DNA of 64,000 nt from Acidimicrobiia bacterium (GTDB lineage Bacteria > Actinomycetota > Acidimicrobiia > Acidimicrobiales > Aldehydirespiratoraceae). The translations under genes were made by a program, and so were the position numbers. This document shows, piece after piece, positions 16,540-23,755 of the stretch. Numbering within the stretch: the first letter of the stretch is position 1; each line of letters starts with the position of its first letter. The DNA lies in contig JAJEDD010000039.1 in assembly GCA_022821685.1 (NCBI GenBank), forward strand, positions 34,962 to 98,961, given 5' to 3'. Under the pieces are notes generated by a model. That model ran no database searches, was not told the DNA's origin, and saw nothing but the letters and a program-made list of their open reading frames with translations.

Positions 16540-17028
16540 ATGCCCAAGACAGTGACCATCCCGCCGCCCCAGGAAGGCGACGTGATGCACAACATCGAGG
16601 AGAAGATCTTCCCCGACTACAAGGCCGAGGAGGGCGACCAGGCCTACGTGTTCATGCACACGGTGCCCTTCGAGGGCTCGGTCGGCCTGGTGAACATGCT
16701 CACCGCCACCCGCCTGCAGCGCAAGGGCTTCAAGCTGACGTTCATCCTGTACGGCCCGGCCGTGCTGATGGCCAACGCCGCTCGGGGCTATCCGGCCGTG
16801 GGCCAGGAGGGCTTCCCCGGCAACCTCGGCTACAACCGCCAGCTCCAGACCCTCATCAACGAGGGCGCCACCGTTTACTGCTGCCGCTTCGCCATGGGTG
16901 CGCTGTACGGCATGCGCGAGGACGACGTGATGGAGGGCGTGACCCCGTTCAACCCGCTCGACGTCCTCGACGCCAACATCCAGGCCTGGCGCGACAAGGC
17001 CCTGGTCCTCTCCACCTGGACCCTCTAG
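16540..17028 (+). CDS. MSMEG_0572/Sll0783-family nitrogen starvation response protein
   Basis: The 162-aa protein matches the Sll0783 family: HNIEEKIFPDYKAEEGDQAY, VPFEGSVGLVNMLTATRLQRKG, and a DsrE-like fold with YCCRFAMGALYGMREDD. Family members are induced on nitrogen starvation and are encoded in Nit1C nitrilase clusters; the biochemical role is unknown. ATG 16540 is preceded by a perfect AAGGAGG at good distance, the strongest ribosome-binding site in this region, so high expression is likely. Confidence 0.92.
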   Translation: MPKTVTIPPPQEGDVMHNIEEKIFPDYKAEEGDQAYVFMHTVPFEGSVGLVNMLTATRLQRKGFKLTFILYGPAVLMANAARGYPAVGQEGFPGNLGYNRQLQTLINEGATVYCCRFAMGALYGMREDDVMEGVTPFNPLDVLDANIQAWRDKALVLSTWTL

Positions 17029-17042
17029 CCATCACCCCCTCC

Positions 17043-17128
17043 CCGGGCCCGGGCGGCCTGTGAGCGAAGCGAGCATGAGCGGGTGGCCGGGCCCGGGCGG
17101 CCTGTGAGCGAAGCGAACAAGAGCGGGA
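17043..17128 (+). repeat. Tandem pair of short interspersed-repeat cores
   Basis: Two units with a period of about 44 bases each contain GGCCTGTGAGCGAAGCGA followed by GCATGAGCGGG or ACAAGAGCGGG. They correspond to the core of the 140-base family with GAAGCGA in place of GCAGCGA. They fill the gap before rnhB. Confidence 0.75.
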
Positions 17129-17160
17129 GCCACTGACTCGGCGCGGCTACGGTCGCGCCG

Positions 17161-18036
17161 ATGGCCTCTGTTCCGCTTCGGCGCGCCCTGCGGGGCCGGG
17201 TGCCGGGATTGCGGGCGGAGCGGGCCCTTTGGGACTCCGGCGCGGCAGTGGTGGCCGGCGTCGACGAGGTGGGCCGTGGCTCCTGGGCCGGGCCGCTCAC
17301 AGTGGCGGCCGTGGTCGCCGATCCCGACCGGCGCATCTACAAGGTGCGCGATTCCAAGATGCTCACCGCGGCTGAGCGGGAGACCCTGCACGACCGGATA
17401 ACGGCTTGGGCTCGGGCGGTCTCGGTGGGCCACGCCAGCGTGGATGAGTGCACCGAGCTGGGCATGGCCGACGCTCAGCGTCTCGCCGCCCGGCGGGCCA
17501 TCGACGGGCTGGACCTGGAAGTCGACCACGTTCTGGTGGACGGAACCTGGGACTTTCTGACCCCCTGCCCCGACAAAGATCATCCCGCCGCATGGGGCGG
17601 CGACACCGACGGCGACGGGATGTCGGAGGCCCCTGATGCACGACTCCAACGATGTGACGCTCGGCGCGGTGCCGACATGGACCGCGATGGGGGTTCTGAG
17701 GCCAGCGAGGGACGGCCGGAAGTGACCACCATCGTGCGGGGCGACGCGTCGAGCCTGTCGATAGCGGCCGCGTCGGTGGTGGCCAAGGTCACCCGCGACC
17801 GCTTGATGATCGCCGCCGCCGAGCGCTATCCGGCCTACTGGTTCGCGTCCAACAAGGGCTACCCCTGCCCGCGCCACAAGGCCGCGCTGGCCGCCTTGGG
17901 TCCGTGCGCCATCCACCGCCGCCGATGGGTGTTCATGGACGACCTGCGCTGGACCGGCGTCCCCCGAGTGTTGCCGCCGCCACAGGACGCCCACCCGCAG
18001 CTGTTCGACACGTCGGCGGCGGGCGGGCGGCTGTAG
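17161..18036 (+). CDS. rnhB: Ribonuclease HII with an internal insertion
   Basis: Catalytic residues D35 and E36 lie in GVDEVGRGSWAGP; later motifs are HVLVDG and SLSIAAASVVAKVTRD. The enzyme removes ribonucleotides and RNA from DNA. Between VDG and the SLSIAAAS motif there are about 50 extra residues (around 133-186), Asp-Gly rich, with two similar units (DTDGDGMSEAPDAR and DMDRDGGSEASEGR). Most RNase HII proteins have about 10 residues here. The reading frame is intact through it. A CTACGGT box just before the ATG suggests a short-leader transcript. Confidence 0.9.
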   Translation: MASVPLRRALRGRVPGLRAERALWDSGAAVVAGVDEVGRGSWAGPLTVAAVVADPDRRIYKVRDSKMLTAAERETLHDRITAWARAVSVGHASVDECTELGMADAQRLAARRAIDGLDLEVDHVLVDGTWDFLTPCPDKDHPAAWGGDTDGDGMSEAPDARLQRCDARRGADMDRDGGSEASEGRPEVTTIVRGDASSLSIAAASVVAKVTRDRLMIAAAERYPAYWFASNKGYPCPRHKAALAALGPCAIHRRRWVFMDDLRWTGVPRVLPPPQDAHPQLFDTSAAGGRL

Positions 18037-18120
18037 CCATCCAGTTGCTCGCGCAGCCGTGAATCAACTGGAGTGTTCGACACGTCCGCAGTGGGAGCGC
18101 GCTGTAGCCTGCAAGTCGCC

Positions 18121-18453
18121 ATGGGCCAGCCCGTCACCTTCCTGCGCACCTCGTCGCCCCGCCCCGGACTGGTCCGTTTCGAGTTGAACCGGACCCTCAC
18201 CGGTATGGGCCACGAGCGCTACCGGGCCGGCGCCGAGATCATCGGCGACTGTCCCTGCGACGAGCTAGCCCGCCGGATGCTCGCTACCGGGAAGCTGTCG
18301 TCGGTGCACATGCACGGCTCGGTGATCACCGCCGAGCTGTCCGCCGGCGACGACTCAGGCCTGGGAGAGGTGATCGCCAGCCTCTACACCTACTACGTAG
18401 ATGGCGTGGTGATCCCCAGCGACGAAGACCTGATAGCCATGGTCGAAGCCTGA
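18121..18453 (+). CDS. Small conserved hypothetical protein, 110 aa
   Basis: No family is assigned. The sequence opens GQPVTFLRTSSPRPGLVRFE and has conserved-looking blocks TGMGHERYRAG and LYTYYVDGVVIPSDED. It is probably cytosolic. The frame is open upstream to 18073, but that segment is an imperfect copy of the end of rnhB, so ATG 18121 is preferred. It lies downstream of rnhB in the same direction. Confidence 0.65.
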   Translation: MGQPVTFLRTSSPRPGLVRFELNRTLTGMGHERYRAGAEIIGDCPCDELARRMLATGKLSSVHMHGSVITAELSAGDDSGLGEVIASLYTYYVDGVVIPSDEDLIAMVEA

Positions 18454-18750
18454 CGGCGCTAGGCGCGCCGACGGTGGCCGTCGCAGGGTCACGCTGGTGG
18501 CCGATTGTGCAGAACCTTAGCCAGGACCCCGTTTGCTTCGTGCCAACGTGCTAGGTCGGGGCACAGCTAGGGCGAACGTCTGCCACCGTGCGGCGCTGTT
18601 CCAGCGGCTTCGCAGCTGGCGTCTGGGTCCAACTCCTGAGTCGGGGTGGCCACAGCGCGCTTGGCTGCAGGCTCCTAGCGCCCGTTCTGGTAGCGAGCAA
18701 GCGCTATGTCCGGATCTTGCAAGGTCAGCGTCAGCGGCGTTGCAAGACCT
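18454..18750. other. Non-coding stretch before the first DUF4143 gene
   Basis: About 300 bases hold no convincing reading frame, RNA gene or terminator. Composition is slightly less GC-rich than in the flanking genes. Several GGTC/TGCAAG words occur but no clear structure. It ends in the direct repeats at 18751-18796. Confidence 0.5.
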
Positions 18751-18796
18751 GCATTGGAACTATTGCAGAGTAAGCATTGGCATGTTGCAGAAGCCA
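18751..18796 (+). promoter_or_regulatory. Tandem 22/23-base repeats upstream of a DUF4143 gene, probable operator
   Basis: Two imperfect units, each starting GCATTGG and carrying TTGCAGA, stand head to tail (18751-18773, 18774-18796). Another TTGCAAG precedes them. A similar arrangement with a different sequence precedes the second DUF4143 gene at 54935. Confidence 0.5.
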
Positions 18797-18857
18797 CATT
18801 TGAGAGTACGATGAGGTGTTTCCGGGCACAGGGCCGTACATAGCGCGGGCGGCACCC

Positions 18858-20132
18858 ATGGCGTCAACCCACCAGAGCACACAGTACCTCGACAGAGTCG
18901 CCGACGACGAGCTGCGGCGCCGGCTCCGATCGGCGCCCGCCGTGCTGATCGAGGGGCCGCGAGCGTGCGGCAAGACCACCACAGCCCGCCAGGTCGCTGC
19001 CAGCGAGATACTGCTCGAAGAAGCCATGGCATCGGTGCAGCTGGCCTCGCCGGGATCGCTGGCGTTGCTGGAGGGAGCAGCACCCCGCCTCATAGACGAG
19101 TGGCATCTCGTGCCGGGCATCTGGGACATGATCCGGCGCGAGTGCGACCGCCGCGGCGAGGTGGGCCAGTTCGTCCTCACCGGCTCCGCTGATCCGCCTC
19201 CAAGCATCAAACAGCACTCCGGGGTGGGCCGCGTGGCCCGGGTACAGATGCGCCCTTTGTCGCTGTTCGAGTCGGGGCTGTCCACCGGCACGGTGTCGTT
19301 ACGGGCGCTCTTTGACGGCACCGAGTGCACAGCGCCGGTGCCTGAGTGCGATCTCAACGACGTGGTCGGCGCCATCTGCCGGGGCGGCTGGCCGCTGTGC
19401 CACAACATGGACACCAACGACGCGCAAGACTTCATCGGCGACTACCTCCACGAGCTCGCCCAGAGCGAAGTCTCCGCAGTTGACGGCGTGCGGCGCGACC
19501 CCGCCGCAGTGGCCCGCCTGCTGGTCTCGCTGGCCCGCAACATCTCCACCGAGGCCGCGGTGAGCACCCTGTCGTCCGACACCGGAGGCGAGCAGCCGAT
19601 CGACCCCCGCACCACAGCTGCGTACCTGTCAGCGCTCGCAAGGCTCTTCGTCGTCGAGGACGTGCCCGCGTGGAGCCCCCAGCTGCGGTCCCGCTCCCGA
19701 CTGCGAGGTGCATCCAAACGCCAACTCGTCGACCCCTCTTTGGCAGCCGCCGCGCTCGACGCCGACCCCGGGCGCCTACTGGCGGACCTCGAGACGCTCG
19801 GATTCCTGTTCGAATCATTGTGCGTGCGCGACTTGCGTGTCTACTGCCAGATGCTGCGAGCAGAACTCAGTCACTACCGCGACAACACCGGCCTGGAGGT
19901 CGACACGATCATCCGGCAACGCAGTGGCGAGTGGATCGCAGCCGAGATCAAGCTCGGAAGCCGGGCCGCGGTCGAAGCCGCAGCGGCCTCGCTCACCAGG
20001 CTCCGAGACGACCGGATCGACCCGAGCAAGGTCGGCGCACCCCGCCGGCTGGTGGTGATCACCGCCACCGGGTTCGCCTACGAGCGCACCGACGGCGTGG
20101 CGGTGGTGCCCATCACCGCCCTCGGACCCTAA
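18858..20132 (+). CDS. AAA-type ATPase with C-terminal DUF4143 domain
   Basis: A Walker A motif EGPRACGKTTTARQ near residue 33 and a Walker-B-like PRLIDEWHLVPGIWD define an AAA_14 ATPase. FVLTGSADPPP and VARVQMRPLSLFESGL follow. The C-terminal DUF4143 part ends with GLEVDTIIRQRSGEWIAAEIKLG, which has the D...E-x-K order of PD-(D/E)XK nucleases. The biological role of this abundant prokaryotic family is not settled; mobile or defence roles are suspected. ATG 18858 is chosen; GTG 18816 is an alternative. Confidence 0.85.
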   Translation: MASTHQSTQYLDRVADDELRRRLRSAPAVLIEGPRACGKTTTARQVAASEILLEEAMASVQLASPGSLALLEGAAPRLIDEWHLVPGIWDMIRRECDRRGEVGQFVLTGSADPPPSIKQHSGVGRVARVQMRPLSLFESGLSTGTVSLRALFDGTECTAPVPECDLNDVVGAICRGGWPLCHNMDTNDAQDFIGDYLHELAQSEVSAVDGVRRDPAAVARLLVSLARNISTEAAVSTLSSDTGGEQPIDPRTTAAYLSALARLFVVEDVPAWSPQLRSRSRLRGASKRQLVDPSLAAAALDADPGRLLADLETLGFLFESLCVRDLRVYCQMLRAELSHYRDNTGLEVDTIIRQRSGEWIAAEIKLGSRAAVEAAAASLTRLRDDRIDPSKVGAPRRLVVITATGFAYERTDGVAVVPITALGP

Positions 20133-20201
20133 ACCTCAGGTTCGATATGCCGCTCTGGGCATCCCCCCGAATCGTGGAGACATCGTCTATGCGGAGGCGC
20201 T

Positions 20202-20393
20202 ATGTCACAACCACGACGCAAGTACGACCCGGAGTTCAAGGCTGGCGCTGTGCGGATCGTCCGGGAGACGCGAAGGCCGAATTCCCCGGTGTCGCCGATG
20301 CCCTTCGTGGCGTGCGCCCGGGGTATTGACTTTCCCGGCCCTATCGCCCTCGAACGGCCATTGAGCCTGACTCCTGTCACACGCCCCCAGTAG
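20202..20393 (+). pseudogene. Remnant of an IS3-family transposase OrfA
   Basis: The first 25 or so codons (SQPRRKYDPEFKAGAVRIVRE) match the start of IS3-family OrfA proteins, which carry a helix-turn-helix. After VRETRRP the sequence departs from the family and the frame ends at 63 codons; no OrfB or DDE motif follows. It is a degraded insertion-sequence scar between the DUF4143 gene and the restriction-modification genes. Confidence 0.65.
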
Positions 20394-20412
20394 CGTCAAA
20401 TACCTGACTGTT

Positions 20413-20430
20413 CGTAACGCAGGTGTTACG
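20413..20430. promoter_or_regulatory. Palindrome CGTAAC-N6-GTTACG, candidate control site of the methylase
   Basis: A perfect 6+6 inverted repeat ends 13 bases before the methyltransferase ATG. The downstream protein begins with a helix-turn-helix, so this is a natural site for self-regulation, like the C-boxes of restriction-modification systems. Confidence 0.5.
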
Positions 20431-20443
20431 TTCGGTCACGGTG

Positions 20444-21289
20444 ATGAACGAACTTCTCAACGACCTTGATCAAGCTCGACAGATGGCGGGTGTGTCGAAG
20501 GCCGAACTGGCTCGGCTGGCCGACACTCAGCCCGCTGCCGTGCGCCGGCTGCTGGGCGGCAACGGCCACAATCCGCAGCTTTCGACGATCGCGCGCCTTG
20601 CCGACGTGCTGGGCCACGAGATACGGGTGGTGCCCAAGCCTCGAGGCGGGCGCGGCTCGCATGACAGTGTCGACGGAGACTCGAGCGACGCGGCGGGCGA
20701 CTTGAGGCAACTCGTCGGAGGCCCGTTCAGCACGCTGCTCGCCGATCCGCCTTGGCGATTCCTGAACCGCACCGGCAAGGTGGCCCCCGAGCATCGGCGG
20801 CTGTCGCGCTACGACACCATGACGACCGCGGAGATCCGGGCCCTGCCGGTGCCTGAGATCGTGTCCGAGCAGGCCCACCTCTACCTCTGGGTGCCCAACG
20901 CCCTGATCGCTGACGGACTCGCGGTGATGGAGTCTTGGGGGTTCTCCTACAAGTCGAACCTGGTATGGGCCAAGCGCCGCAAGGACGGCGGGCCCGACGG
21001 GCGCGGGGTGGGCTTCTACTTCCGCAACGTGACCGAGATCATCCTCTTCGGCGTGCGGGGCAAGATGCGGACGCTGCCGCCCGGTCGCCGGCAGGTGAAC
21101 ATCATCGAGACCCGCAAGCGGGAGCATTCGCGCAAGCCCGACGAGCAGTACGACATCATCGAGGCCTGCTCGCCCGGACCGTACCTGGAGTTGTTCGCCC
21201 GCTACTCGCGCCCGGGCTGGACATCGTGGGGGCTGGAGGCCGACGACGAGGTGGAGCCGAGGGCCAAGCTCTACGCCCCCTACAGCTGA
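20444..21289 (+). CDS. HTH-fused MT-A70-family adenine methyltransferase (type II R-M)
   Basis: Residues 1-65 form an XRE helix-turn-helix (AGVSKAELARLADTQPAAV, then NPQLSTIARLADVLG). The rest is an MT-A70 methylase with the catalytic DPPW at 101-104, LYLWVPNALI, FRNVTEIILFGVRG and SRKPDEQYDIIEACSPG. It should make N6-methyladenine in DNA. The restriction-enzyme gene is convergent 99 bases downstream. The fused HTH may take the place of a separate controller protein. ATG 20444 is preferred; GTG 20423 lies inside the palindrome. Confidence 0.88.
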   Translation: MNELLNDLDQARQMAGVSKAELARLADTQPAAVRRLLGGNGHNPQLSTIARLADVLGHEIRVVPKPRGGRGSHDSVDGDSSDAAGDLRQLVGGPFSTLLADPPWRFLNRTGKVAPEHRRLSRYDTMTTAEIRALPVPEIVSEQAHLYLWVPNALIADGLAVMESWGFSYKSNLVWAKRRKDGGPDGRGVGFYFRNVTEIILFGVRGKMRTLPPGRRQVNIIETRKREHSRKPDEQYDIIEACSPGPYLELFARYSRPGWTSWGLEADDEVEPRAKLYAPYS

Positions 21290-21388
21290 GCAACCAGAGC
21301 GCTACGGACTCGGGGCGCGGCTGACTCGGTGCGCGGTGCCATCCGCGCCCAGAGCGACTGTGCCCCGAACAGCTGAGCCGCTGGCGCG

Positions 21389-22273
21389 CTACTGGTCGGC
21401 AAGGGGCGGCATCATGGCGAGCGCCTCGGCGCGAAGAGCCTCGTAGATCGGCTTGGCATCGCTCCACTTCGGATGGTCGTCCCGCCACGACTCCTTGAGC
21501 GCATCGGCCTCATCCAGCTTCGCCCTGACTCTGCGAGCGAGCGCTATGCCGTCGATCCGGTCCGGCTCGATGCCGATCAGAAGCAGCGGGCACTCGCCTC
21601 CGCCGCCCAAGTTCACGCGGGGTACGAGCTTGTCCCAGTGAGTTGTTGAAGAGCCGTACTTGAAGCCGCCGTCCTTGCTGCGTATCACGCCCGAGATCAG
21701 ACTCTGCAGTTGCGGCCCGCGGGTGACGATCACTCCGACGGCGATGGCCCCCTCATGGTGCAGGGCCTGGAAGTTGATCAGGTCGCGGTCGAAGAAGGGA
21801 TCCTTGTTGTTCCACTCCATCTCCACCGCCACGCCCGGGAAGGGAAGCGTCGGTGAGCCCTTGCCGAACATGTCGATCTCATGGCCTCGGACCTTCGACA
21901 CCGGCTCGGTCTGGCCGTCGAACCCGACGGCCTTCTCGATGGTGATGTTCTGCTTGCCCCAGACGCTCCCCTCTGCCGCCGAGCCGCCGCTGTCGGCCTC
22001 GTCGACCATGTTCCCGAGCGACTCGTCGAACCGCCTCACGAACACGGTTCGGCCCCCGCCGCCGGTGCGGAGTTCGTCCAGCGTCGGACGAAAGTCCTCC
22101 AACGCAACCTGCAAGTCGTCGAACCGGTCGCGGAACGCCTCCTGCAAGATGATGTCCGCGTAGCGCGTCCCCCGTACCGATAGCCACTGGGCAAGCCCGC
22201 AATCGTCGGCGGTCGAACCTGCCCCGCCAAATCCAGCACCTCGTCCACAACGTGCGCCTGCCCCACTGGCCAA
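21389..22273 (-). CDS. BglII/BstYI-family type II restriction endonuclease
   Basis: The C-terminal half contains RGHEIDMFGKG followed by VAVEMEWNNKDPFFDRDL and INFQALHHEGAIAVGVIVTRG, characteristic of the BglII/BstYI family of PD-(D/E)XK nucleases, whose members cut AGATCT or RGATCY. The specificity of this enzyme is unproven. The first 25 residues are Gly/Ala-rich and unlike the family; another frame in the same stretch reads AHVVDEVLDLAGQV, so a small frameshift or a later start is possible. The start at 22273 (TTG) is uncertain. Confidence 0.8.
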   Translation of the reverse strand: MASGAGARCGRGAGFGGAGSTADDCGLAQWLSVRGTRYADIILQEAFRDRFDDLQVALEDFRPTLDELRTGGGGRTVFVRRFDESLGNMVDEADSGGSAAEGSVWGKQNITIEKAVGFDGQTEPVSKVRGHEIDMFGKGSPTLPFPGVAVEMEWNNKDPFFDRDLINFQALHHEGAIAVGVIVTRGPQLQSLISGVIRSKDGGFKYGSSTTHWDKLVPRVNLGGGGECPLLLIGIEPDRIDGIALARRVRAKLDEADALKESWRDDHPKWSDAKPIYEALRAEALAMMPPLADQ

Positions 22274-22344
22274 ACGCTACCCGCACCACCTCTGCGGACT
22301 CGCGTCGTTGCTGATACTGCGAGGGGTCGGCCTGGCGCGCTGCC

Positions 22345-22382
22345 GATAACGCTATTGAACAGATTTGTTCAATAGCGTTATC
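22345..22382. repeat. Perfect 17-bp AT-rich inverted repeat
   Basis: Arms at 22345-22361 and 22366-22382 (GATAACGCTATTGAACA and its complement) surround a 4-base GATT loop. It lies in the divergent gap between the restriction endonuclease and the VOC-protein gene. It has no T-run, so it is more likely an operator or cruciform/terminal-repeat remnant than a terminator. Confidence 0.8.
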
Positions 22383-22486
22383 CGAGCTGTCGGGGTTGGT
22401 AGCTGGGCTGGGGGTGGGCGTGTTGGTTGTTGGTGGGCGATAATGCTGTGCTTCGTTGATGATCCCCCAGGAAGGACACCTCCCCA

Positions 22487-22951
22487 ATGGTCAACCCGAT
22501 TGCTGATGGCTACCCGCGAGTCTCTACCTACCTTTGCGTCGATGACGCGGCTGCGGCCATCGACTTCTACACCAGCGTTCTCGGCTTCAGCGAGAGTCGC
22601 CGCATGGTCTTCGGCGGCCAGGTGGGCCATTGCGAGCTGCGGCTCGGCGACTCGATGATCATGCTGTCGGACGAGTGGCCCGAGATGGACGTGGTGGGGC
22701 CCAAGACGCTGGGCGGGACGCCGTTCTCGATGATCGTCAACGTCGAGGACTGCGACACCACCTTCGCGGCTGCCCTGGCCGCCGGGGCCACCGAGCTGCG
22801 GCCCCCCGAGGACCAGTTCTATGGCGACCGGGCCGCTCAGTTCATCGACCCGTGGGGCCATCGCTGGAGCGTGAACACCCACATCGAGGACGTTGACGAC
22901 GAGGAACTCAACCGCCGAGCCGCCGCCGTGATGGGCGGCGATGACGGCTAG
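22487..22951 (+). CDS. VOC-superfamily (PhnB/glyoxalase-like) protein
   Basis: The 154-aa sequence shows the paired beta-alpha-beta-beta-beta modules of vicinal-oxygen-chelate proteins: STYLCVDDAAAAIDFYTSVLGF, GHCELRLGDSMIMLSDE, and FIDPWGHRWSVNTH at the end. It most resembles PhnB-like, glyoxalase-related members, which bind a metal or small ligand. The substrate is not deducible. The start ATG 22487 has an AGGAAGGAC site. Confidence 0.8.
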   Translation: MVNPIADGYPRVSTYLCVDDAAAAIDFYTSVLGFSESRRMVFGGQVGHCELRLGDSMIMLSDEWPEMDVVGPKTLGGTPFSMIVNVEDCDTTFAAALAAGATELRPPEDQFYGDRAAQFIDPWGHRWSVNTHIEDVDDEELNRRAAAVMGGDDG

Positions 22952-22999
22952 CGCCGAGCGAGAGCGGCCCTGCCCGGCGACTGGCGGGTTCTTGAACCG

Positions 23000-23611
23000 G
23001 TGAGCGCACATCGGCAGTCGCTGGCCGTGCTCGATGTGGAGGGCGTGCTCACCCCCGAGGTCTGGATCGCGGTGGCCGAGCGCACCGGCATCGACTTCCT
23101 GCGCCGCACCACACGCGACGAGCCCGACTACGACGTGCTGATGAACGGCAGGATCGAGGCGCTCGACGCGGCCGGCGTCACCATGACCACCATCATGGAG
23201 GTGGTCGAGGGACTGGCCCCGCTGCCCGGCGCGCTCGACTTCCTGCGCGAGCTCCAGTCGCGCCTTCCGGTAGTGCTGCTGTCGGACACCTTCGAGCAGT
23301 TCGGCCGGCCCCTGATGGCCCAGCTCGACTGGCCCGTGCTGCTGTGCCACACGCTGGTGGTGGAGGGCGACCGCCTCGCCGGCTACCGGCTGCGGATGCC
23401 CGACCAGAAGGCCAGGGCCGTCGAGGCCTTCGGTTCGCTCAACTACCGGGTGGCCGCGGTGGGGGACTCCTACAACGACGTGACCATGCTGGCCGCCGCC
23501 GACTCCGGCGTGCTGTTCAGGGCACCGTCCAACGTGCGGGTCGAACATCCCCAGTATCCCAGCTGCACCGCCTACGACGACCTCCTGAACCTGCTGACGC
23601 CCCCATTCTGA
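23000..23611 (+). CDS. thrH: ThrH-type phosphoserine phosphatase / homoserine phosphotransferase
   Basis: The HAD motifs are all present: motif I VLDVEGVLTPEVW, motif II VVLLSDTF, the Lys in QKARAVEAF, and motif IV VGDSYNDVTMLAAAD. The combination DxEGVL-x-PE with LFRAPSNV near the end is typical of ThrH. The enzyme dephosphorylates phosphoserine and can transfer phosphate to homoserine. The start GTG 23000 lies 46 bases after the VOC stop. It may supply the last step of serine synthesis for the SerA-like enzyme at 48-49 kb. Confidence 0.87.
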   Translation: MSAHRQSLAVLDVEGVLTPEVWIAVAERTGIDFLRRTTRDEPDYDVLMNGRIEALDAAGVTMTTIMEVVEGLAPLPGALDFLRELQSRLPVVLLSDTFEQFGRPLMAQLDWPVLLCHTLVVEGDRLAGYRLRMPDQKARAVEAFGSLNYRVAAVGDSYNDVTMLAAADSGVLFRAPSNVRVEHPQYPSCTAYDDLLNLLTPPF

Positions 23612-23628
23612 ATTTTTTACAAAAAATA

Positions 23629-23722
23629 TTGCATACGTACAGCGGGTCGGCTACGGTCCGCGCCGAGCGCTCTCAGGCCCCGCCTGAATTCGTTCGCTAC
23701 CGAACGGTTGGTGTGCTACGGT
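23629..23722 (+). promoter_or_regulatory. Two promoter-like boxes sharing GCTACGGTCCGC
   Basis: TTGCAT at 23629-23634 lies 17 bases before TACGGT at 23652. TTCGCT at 23693-23698 lies 18 bases before TACGGT at 23717. Both -10 boxes sit in the same 12-base word. They precede the binding-protein gene, whose message would need to be abundant. Confidence 0.45.
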
Positions 23723-23755
23723 CCGCCGCCATCGTCTCAGGAGGAGGAAACCCCC

